Below, piece after piece: positions 58,342 through 64,000 of a stretch of DNA of 64,000 bases. Location: assembly GCA_009809945.1 (NCBI GenBank), contig WTPW01000439.1:130074-194073 (forward strand). The letters run 5' to 3'. The notes beneath the pieces were generated by a model. It saw only the letters and a program-made list of their open reading frames with translations, was not told where the DNA came from and searched no databases. Position 1 is the stretch's first letter. Every line of letters begins with the position of its first letter. The translations under genes were made by a program, and so were the position numbers. Origin of the DNA: Gigaspora margarita. Lineage: Eukaryota; Glomeromycota; Glomeromycetes; Diversisporales; Gigasporaceae.

Positions 58342-60048
58342 CAGTGTTGTTACTCAGACTGGACCCAGACTCAGACTGGACCAGACTAGACTTGGACTCA
58401 GACTGGACAAGGCCAGTCATGTCTGGCAGACAATTCAGACAGTTATATTGAGTTTTCATTTGAATTAAACTTCTGAATTGTTGATTTTTGCTTTTTAAAC
58501 ACACTATTTATGAATGGCGTCATCAACTACTATATAGATAAAACAATGCCACATACAAATTTTTTATTATCATTATTACAGTAATTACAGTAATAAAATA
58601 AAAAAAATCGCGATATTGCTAGTTACACAAATCAGCTTTTAAGATAAGTATTTTTTGCAGTTTTTTTTATCAAGTACTAATCAATTTTTTTTATAGCATT
58701 AGGTATTTTGCAGGAATCGTCATTTACAGCAGGTGTCATCTTCCACAGGAGTCATTGTTTGCAGGAGCTGTCATTCACAGGAGTTGTCACGTTGGTGCTG
58801 CCAGCAGAACTGTGAGTTAGCGAAACAGAAAGTTAATCTGTGGCTGTGTCCACAATGCTAGAGGTGTTGGGTGTATCCCTTGGAGAAATTAAGCCAAAGG
58901 AAAAAGGGACTTATAAGGGACTGCTGGTGAGTTGTGAAGATTGTGGTTGGAAAAAACTGTGTTTAAATAAGTTAGAATGGAATAACCGACCAGTAATTAA
59001 AAGTGATTGTTGGTATTGCTTGTTAGTAAGTAGAGGTTTCGATTTCATTGAACATACACTAGAACTTTTTTCTAGTTAGTATTAATATATTAATGCCCTC
59101 TTATAATTTTTCTACGTCATTTCATGGCAAGTTTTCTGCAGCAGTTTGTTTGATGATTGTTTCATGTTGAGTTTCTCTACATTGTTTCATCTGTATACCA
59201 TCGATCCAGCCATATGGAATAACAAGGTTGTGGCAGAGGCTTGGAGGTAAAATTTGTTGTTTGTATACAATAAGCAGAGGGACAAGTTATTGTTGTCCAT
59301 ATAAACTAGTAATTGTTGGCCCTTGGTGTTGGTTCACCATGAGTTATAGTACTCTTGGCTAGTAGGGATGACGTAAAGAGGCTTTATGTATTTTGGAAAC
59401 ATTAATGCTCGTGGTCTGAGAGCACGAATGCTTCATAGCCTCGAGGTACAAAAAATCATGAAAAGGTTGGGTGCTTAATAATTTAAAATGTATTTAAAGC
59501 CTAAGTTTTCATGCTACTAGAATTTATTCAGGATATGATTTAGATTAGAATGACTTGATTAGATAGTTTTAATAATAATCAGATTTTAGTTTAGTTTTAT
59601 TTTATTTTTATTATTTTATCTTTATATTATTTTAGTGTAGTCTTTATTAATATTATTATAATAAATTACCCCCCCCCGATGCTTAATAAATTACATCATA
59701 TATGTCTTATTTAAATCAATCACTTAGATTGATCAAGTTAAATGATAACTCTGATCAAGATTAATATATTCTCATGACATCATATAAATTTAAACCTAAG
59801 TGAATCATCGGAGCTAAATTGGACAATATCTATCATTGCTCTTCCAACTGATGGTCACACTACATAAAAAACTTCGGACATCAGACAATGTCTGTGTTCG
59901 CCATATGTCTGTGTCTGACAATTATTGTATGGACAATGTCTGGTGACAATCAATTTACCCAGACATAATTCGGACACAGACTTCAGACAATGTCCAAAAA
60001 TGTCCGGTCCGCCTAAAATAACTCAGACTATGTCCAGTAACAACACTG
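58342..60048. mobile_element. hAT-like element (1.7 kb) with perfect 8-bp TSD
   Basis: The ends CAGTGTTGTTACTCAGACTGG and, inverted, CAGTGTTGTTACTGGACATAG are flanked by TAGCTAAG at 58334-58341 and 60049-60056. Subterminal CAGACTGGAC (left) and CAGACAATGTC/GTCTGTGTC (right) repeats are classic hAT architecture. The interior holds a GTCATT-CACAGGAG minisatellite (58708-58795), one small ORF and a poly-C run (59670-59678). No transposase is seen inside. Confidence 0.9.
58855..59079 (+). CDS. Small Cys-rich ORF inside the hAT element
   Basis: From the ATG at 58855 the frame runs 74 codons. It contains VSCEDCGWKKLCLNKL and KSDCWYCLLVSRGF, five cysteines arranged C-x2-C and C-x2-C, suggesting a small zinc-binding fold. 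It could be an element-encoded protein, a captured host exon or chance. Composition is less AT-rich than the surroundings. An upstream in-frame GTG extension is possible, but the ATG is the more likely start. The function is unknown. Confidence 0.35.
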   Translation: MLEVLGVSLGEIKPKEKGTYKGLLVSCEDCGWKKLCLNKLEWNNRPVIKSDCWYCLLVSRGFDFIEHTLELFSS

Positions 60049-60487
60049 TAGCTAAGTAGTTTTATAATTTAGAATAATTAACTTTTCTAAGTGCATTTAG
60101 TAGAACCCAACTTTTAGCAGTATGCATTTAAAAAACTATTAAGAAGAATTGTATTTATAAATACATGGTCCAGAATTTAAAGTTGTATTTAAAGAGAAGT
60201 TACTTGCACTTAAAGAAAGTTAACTATATTTGCAATTTTTTTTAAAGGGTTAACTTATAGATATAATACTAATATTATCTTTATTTATTTAAAGGTAATA
60301 CACAGTTGACTCTGTCTGAATATAACGAACTCATAATTCTAAAAATTCATATAATGAACTTTTTTTCTTATAGAATCTTCAGTTCATTATAAAGAGAGGT
60401 AAAGACTATATATTAAATATAAATAAATGAAATTGTAATTACTTATTTAACTAGAAAAAAAATCAATTACTTATTTTTTCTTGAATC

Positions 60488-60795
60488 TAGCTCTTTAAGC
60501 ATAAAACTACTCTTGCAACTTCTCTGTCTAACCTATTTCTTGATGCCATAATTGTTTGTCTGGCAATTGAAAAAGCCTGTTCTGAGGCTACACTGTTGCT
60601 TGGACACATAGATAATCCTTAGCAATTAAACTTAGTCTTGAATATTCATGTTGTTTTTCTTGCCACCAAAGTAATGGATCTATCTCATCCAAACTTAAGG
60701 CCAAGTATCTTTCTAATTCATCTTGTATATTATTCATCGTTGGTAATAAAGAATCTAATTGATTTTTATGAGAAGAATTAGATATACATAATTGT
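60488..60795 (-). pseudogene. hAT transposase C-terminal dimerisation domain, fragment
   Basis: The minus strand encodes QDELERYLALSLDEIDPLLW, WQEKQHEYSRLSLIAKDYL, then (after a one-base frame change around 'CAAGCAACAGTG') SVASEQAFSIARQTIMASR and NRLDREVARVVLCLKS with a stop. This is the hATC domain that lets hAT transposases dimerise, including the SVASEQAFS block. The DDE core and N-terminal BED finger are absent. It is the only hAT transposase coding sequence in the window and is dead. It could relate to the several hAT-like elements nearby, but it is not inside any of them. Confidence 0.88.
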
Positions 60796-60915
60796 CAAAA
60801 ATAATTCCGTGTATATGATAAATCGATAAGAGTTGAAGTTGGATTTATTCTATAGAATACCCATGAAGATTTGATACTAAATTGATTGTCTTTGTTTTTT
60901 TATTCAGGTCTCTAA

Positions 60916-61296
60916 ATGCTATCAATTTTGTTCTTGGGTCATGTAATACTGAAATATGTGGATTTTTATCTAAAATTGGCTAGTACTTCTCTAATTTTTG
61001 GTACATCGCGGATGCCACCTGATTTTGAGAGAAATTGGTATCATCTTTGTATCATAATAAATAATCCTGAATACCAAGAAATACAAATCATAAATCACTA
61101 TGTGTCAGATAACTTGATGCAGAAAGAAGTCGAGTGGCACATTCAATCGGTTCTAAAAGAATCATTGTATCCTTTATTTTTAATTGGTTTATTTATTTGT
61201 AATGTTTTTTTTATTAATTTATTTATTTTTTTTAAGAAAAGAAGAAAAATAGTTACATTAATATTGACACGATCACTTTTATCTGAGCACTTTTGA
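60916..61296 (+). CDS. Unrecognised ORF (126 codons)
   Basis: The frame contains a coding-looking middle (SRMPPDFERNWYHLCIIINN, PEYQEIQIINHYVSDNLMQK, EVEWHIQSVLKESL) followed by a hydrophobic stretch (LFLIGLFICNVFFINLFIFF) that could be a membrane helix or chance T-rich DNA. No family is recognised. It may be part of an old element or a hypothetical protein. Confidence 0.3.
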   Translation: MLSILFLGHVILKYVDFYLKLASTSLIFGTSRMPPDFERNWYHLCIIINNPEYQEIQIINHYVSDNLMQKEVEWHIQSVLKESLYPLFLIGLFICNVFFINLFIFFKKRRKIVTLILTRSLLSEHF

Positions 61297-61807
61297 TGGA
61301 CTATTAGATCATCTGCAGCAAGCATAGTTAAAGGAGATTCCATTTTTTCTACTTATTTAGTATATAATTCCTATAAAAAAATATATATAGCACTTTTGTT
61401 TTATAATTGTGTTAATAATTGTGTATTATTTGTATAAAATTTTGTGTAATAAATATATAAAAAAGCACCATTTTGTTTGATTTTTGTCTTTGTTTTTTAT
61501 TAATAAAAATATGTAATTTTATAATACAAAATCTGTTTGAAAAATTTCCAGTTACTATTTAAAAACGCTTTTTTTTTTATTTAATATTCATTTAAAAAAT
61601 GTTTTAAATACAATGCTATATAATTATTATTTAATATTAAATTAAAAAATAAATATTTTTTATTTAATATTTATTTAAAATTTATCTAAAAGATAATAAA
61701 TTTTGTATGAAAATTCATACTATTTATTCGCATGCAACTTTTTATTGATAATTAGCATTCAGCATCTTTTTGATTTTAGTGCGCATAAGTGTGGCGACGA
61801 GTAATAA
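61297..61807. other. AT-rich spacer, 3' flank of the 61808-63534 gene
   Basis: A/T-only runs with TTTAATATTTA repeats occur at 61560-61700. No gene is seen. Confidence 0.5.
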
Positions 61808-62304
61808 TTAGTTGGTCTTGTTTGGAAATCGGGTAGTTGGTCCCAACACTCTAGAAGGCTTGGCAGATATTTGTTTAGCTGTATAAATAAATAAATTTAT
61901 TATTTTATTAATCTTTTAATTAATAAACAGGATAAGTATCAATATATATTTACCTTTCATTGAAGTGATTCTTTTGTTCTTTGATGCTTGTTTCTTATTT
62001 AAATTTGTATCTTCAGGGGTTTCGGGAGCTATATTAGTAGGTTCTTGCGATAATGACAAAGTAGATAAAATTTGGCCTATTTACAATATAGTTAAACCTT
62101 TTTTATTAGTCGATTGCCCAATAGCTATTATAAACACATAGATTAAATGTAATATTATAAAGTACCTTCAGTGCTAACCATCGTTGATAATTCAGAGTGG
62201 TCATATTGATTTGAATTTTCAGCATCAGATTGAGAATCTATAATTATACGAATTAAAATATTTTCATATACGTATTAGTTCTAAGACAATAAATAATAAT
62301 AATA

Positions 62305-62364
<60 letters not shown>

Positions 62365-62611
62365 TAATAATAATACCATATTCATTTATCGTATTCAATT
62401 TTTTTTTGGTAGTACAATCATTATTTCGTAGTATTTCATCGCGCTCTTTTTTGCCTAAATTAAATCATAAAATAAAAAATAAATAAGCCAAATAAAATGT
62501 AAGACTTGTTAATATTAAAAATATACGTTGTTGATTTATAGAATGACGCATCATTATTTTTATAGCCCAATCATTAATACAATTTGGAAAGTCTAGATTG
62601 TTGGCTTTATA
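61808..62611 (-). CDS. C-terminal exons of an unknown multi-exon gene
   Basis: Five minus-strand exons join with GT-AG introns and consistent phase. They are 62611-62527 (YKANNLDFPNCINDW, AIKIMMRHSINQQ), 62454-62377 (KKERDEILRNNDCTTKK), 62237-62166 (SQSDAENSNQYDHSELS), 62076-61954 (QILSTLSLSQEPTNIAP, ETPEDTNLNKKQASKNK) and 61878-61808 (AKQISAKPSRVLGP, TTRFPNKTN, stop). All four junctions split a codon after its first base. The product is hydrophilic and basic-acidic mixed, likely nuclear or disordered, with no recognised domain. The intron at 62376-62238 contains a long (AAT)n microsatellite. It probably belongs with the upstream exon at 63534-63067. Confidence 0.65.
62289..62365. repeat. (AAT)n microsatellite in an intron
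   Basis: About 25 AAT/TAA triplets, nearly perfect, lie between two exons of the minus-strand gene. It is likely to vary in length between individuals. Confidence 0.95.
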
Positions 62612-62674
62612 CTATTAATAATAAATTTAAAGAAGATTAATATTAGTATCAAATTATAATCTTAAAATAAACAA

Positions 62675-62776
62675 TTATATCTTTTTAATTAGTGCCCGTT
62701 TTTTAGTTGCACTTAATTTACAATACTCTGGTGTATCATGAGCCCATAACTGAGCTACGAATTCATGCATTGCACT
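62675..62776 (-). CDS. Possible internal exon (SAMHEFVAQLW...)
   Basis: After a T-rich acceptor (TTTAAG) the frame reads SAMHEFVAQLWAHDTPEYC then KLSATKKRALIKKI and a stop. It looks coding and lies between the first exon and the C-terminal exons of the same strand, but no donor that would join it in frame to 62611 is visible. It could mark a break in the gene or an alternative end. Confidence 0.4.
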   Translation of the reverse strand, partial: SAMHEFVAQLWAHDTPEYCKLSATKKRALIKKI

Positions 62777-63066
62777 CTTAAATAATTTGTTAAATGTTTT
62801 TTTAAAAAAAACAAGTAAATTCAAATAAAGTGCTAAACCGTTAAAGATAGTATGAATCAAATAATACCCTATATGATGTATAAACTTTGCTATCAAGCGA
62901 TAGTATTTCTGATAACTTGTACTATTTTAAGTTTGGAGGCTTTGCGATTGGAAAGTTTTTCAAAGGTTTTATCTAAATATTAATAAATAGTTTTTAGTAG
63001 TTACAGTAACGTATAAGATAAGAAGGGTATAATCTATATTTAATTTGCTATTTTAGTTATATATAC

Positions 63067-63534
63067 CTTATTGATTTCGCTTTCAGAATCANTTAATGCA
63101 ATATGATGTATCTGCTTTGAACTTTCATTATTGCTTGATCTATTTGTTTCAGAATCGCTATAGTTATCAGAAGAAATAACTTCTTGACTTTTTCGCTTTT
63201 TAGATAATCGATTATTATAGTAATTCGAATCATCAGAGTCACTGGAAATTACTGCCAACTTTTTTTTATACTGTTTATGTGAATCTTTATTTGTATTCGC
63301 ACTATTTAACAAACTGTTAGTTGTATTGTGAGTACTTTTGTTTGAAACTTGAACGTTATTATAACTTTGCATAATTTTAGGTTGTTGAATGTGTCGAAGT
63401 TTTTCGTTTTCAGCTTTAAGAGCTTCTATTTGATTTTTTAAAAAAATAAGATCATGGTTGCTAGTTTCTTCAACAATTAATTTGTTATTATCTTTGGGAA
63501 TAGGTTTTTTATTTGTTCGCTTGCCTTTTGGCAT
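63067..63534 (-). CDS. N-terminal exon: coiled-coil, Ser/Asp-rich hypothetical protein
   Basis: The ATG at 63534 opens 156 codons ending in AAG then GTATAT, a plausible donor. The start is basic (MPKGKRTNKK), followed by a heptad-like helix (LIFLKNQIEALKAENEKLRH), a Ser/Asn-rich linker and acidic clusters (VISSDSDDSN, VISSDNYSDSETN) between basic patches (KKRK). This suggests a nuclear, dimerising protein. The family is not recognised. If the donor is not used, translation ends eight codons later at 63040. It diverges from the plus-strand ORF at 63724 across about 190 bp of AT-rich DNA. Confidence 0.6.
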
Positions 63535-63723
63535 AGTAATTAATATGAAAAAAAAGAATATTAAATTTAGGGGAAGAAAGAGTAAGTTATTTTCATCTTA
63601 AAGTTTATTTTATATATTTATTTATATCAGTATAATCAGACTTTAAAGATTTGTATATAAATATAAAATGTGTAAGAAAAAAATTTACTTATATAATTTA
63701 TTGAAATATGTATTGAAATTTAT

Positions 63724-63916
63724 AATGAATAATGAATTAAATCTTATTAGCGAAGATAGTGAAGCCTCTGATATAGAATTAGATACTGAACATGTCATCA
63801 CCGATCATAATAATAAAGTGTATTGCAGGTATCATTTATGTGCTGAAGAAGGTTATGGTGGTGCTTGGGTTAGCAAAAATACTCGAACTAGACATATGAA
63901 AGCCAAAATTCTATAG
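63724..63916 (+). CDS. Start of a probable DNA-transposase-type protein (zinc finger)
   Basis: From the ATG at 63724 the frame reads an acidic leader (NELNLISEDSEASDIELD), then VYCRYHLCAEEGYGG, then AWVSKNTRTRHMK. The C-x4-C...H spacing with R-x-RH resembles the N-terminal finger of KDZ/Plavaka (CACTA-like) transposases common in fungi. The frame stops at 63916. A sensible continuation (HTEPSSSEFCLDSNNDDH) lies in another frame through 63978, so a one-base shift is likely. The window ends before any catalytic core, so the assignment is tentative. Confidence 0.4.
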
Positions 63917-64000
63917 CAATACATACAGAACCGTCAAGTTCAGAATTTTGTTTAGACAGTAACAATGACGATCATTAGTTAAGTTTTTTTTTTTTTTTTT

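Noticed and set aside
62289-62365. Possible CRISPR-like or regulatory array at the regular AAT repeat
   Set aside because: It is a plain trinucleotide microsatellite in an intron, with no spacers.

Overview
The window is very AT-rich, intron-bearing eukaryotic DNA dominated by transposable elements. It most resembles an arbuscular mycorrhizal fungus (Glomeromycotina, Rhizophagus-like). The reasons are a TKL-type kinase with a Cys-pair module and a 'TSGHKDID' linker, a Sel1-repeat domain, short GT-AG introns of about 75-127 bp, Tad/I-like LINEs with RNase H, and many hAT and Tc1/mariner derivatives. The assignment rests on recognition of protein families, not on a search.

Layout. 1-6.6 kb: repeat-rich intergenic DNA with a 50-bp tandem repeat (3893-4130) and three copies of a roughly 240-bp repeat (5246-5940). 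6.6-8.9 kb: a truncated USP7/Ubp15-type deubiquitinase gene with an hAT-like 8-bp-TSD element inside one exon. 9-11.8 kb: AT-rich DNA with a Harbinger-like MITE. 11.85-17.96 kb: a decayed LINE with endonuclease, reverse transcriptase, RNase H and zinc-knuckle remains. 17.99-19.26 kb: a TA-flanked element with an assembly gap. 19.78-24.80 kb: a stack of nested elements (satellite > TA-flanked foldback > hAT > foldback > coding fragment). 25-33 kb: AT-rich desert, low-complexity arrays, telomere-like repeats and foldbacks. 33.9-34.9 kb: a broken Gag-like fragment. 36.3-37.4 kb: an hAT derivative.

37.8-41.2 kb, minus strand: the main host gene. A Sel1-repeat exon (41154-40763) is followed by a tandem array in which 14 invariant AG-NNN-GT(A/G)A boundaries delimit 14 potential 3-nt micro-exons between intron-sized units. 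Then come Cys-module and kinase exons (39139-38758, 38679-37887). Phases agree on both sides: the Sel1 exon ends in phase 2, every micro-exon is one triplet, and the kinase exon begins with the nucleotide that completes the codon. No combination of the triplets in that phase can make a stop. This potentially combinatorial, single-codon exon array is the most notable thing in the window.

41-60 kb: intergenic DNA with many TIR elements whose target duplications can be read directly (44764-44910, 48292-49085, 49388-50900, 52528-54013, 58342-60048), and a 2.5-kb tandem array of alternating palindromes (54482-56965). 60.5-64 kb: an hAT transposase C-terminal fragment, a multi-exon minus-strand gene of unknown function (61808-63534) and, divergent from it, the zinc-finger start of a probable transposase (63724-63916).
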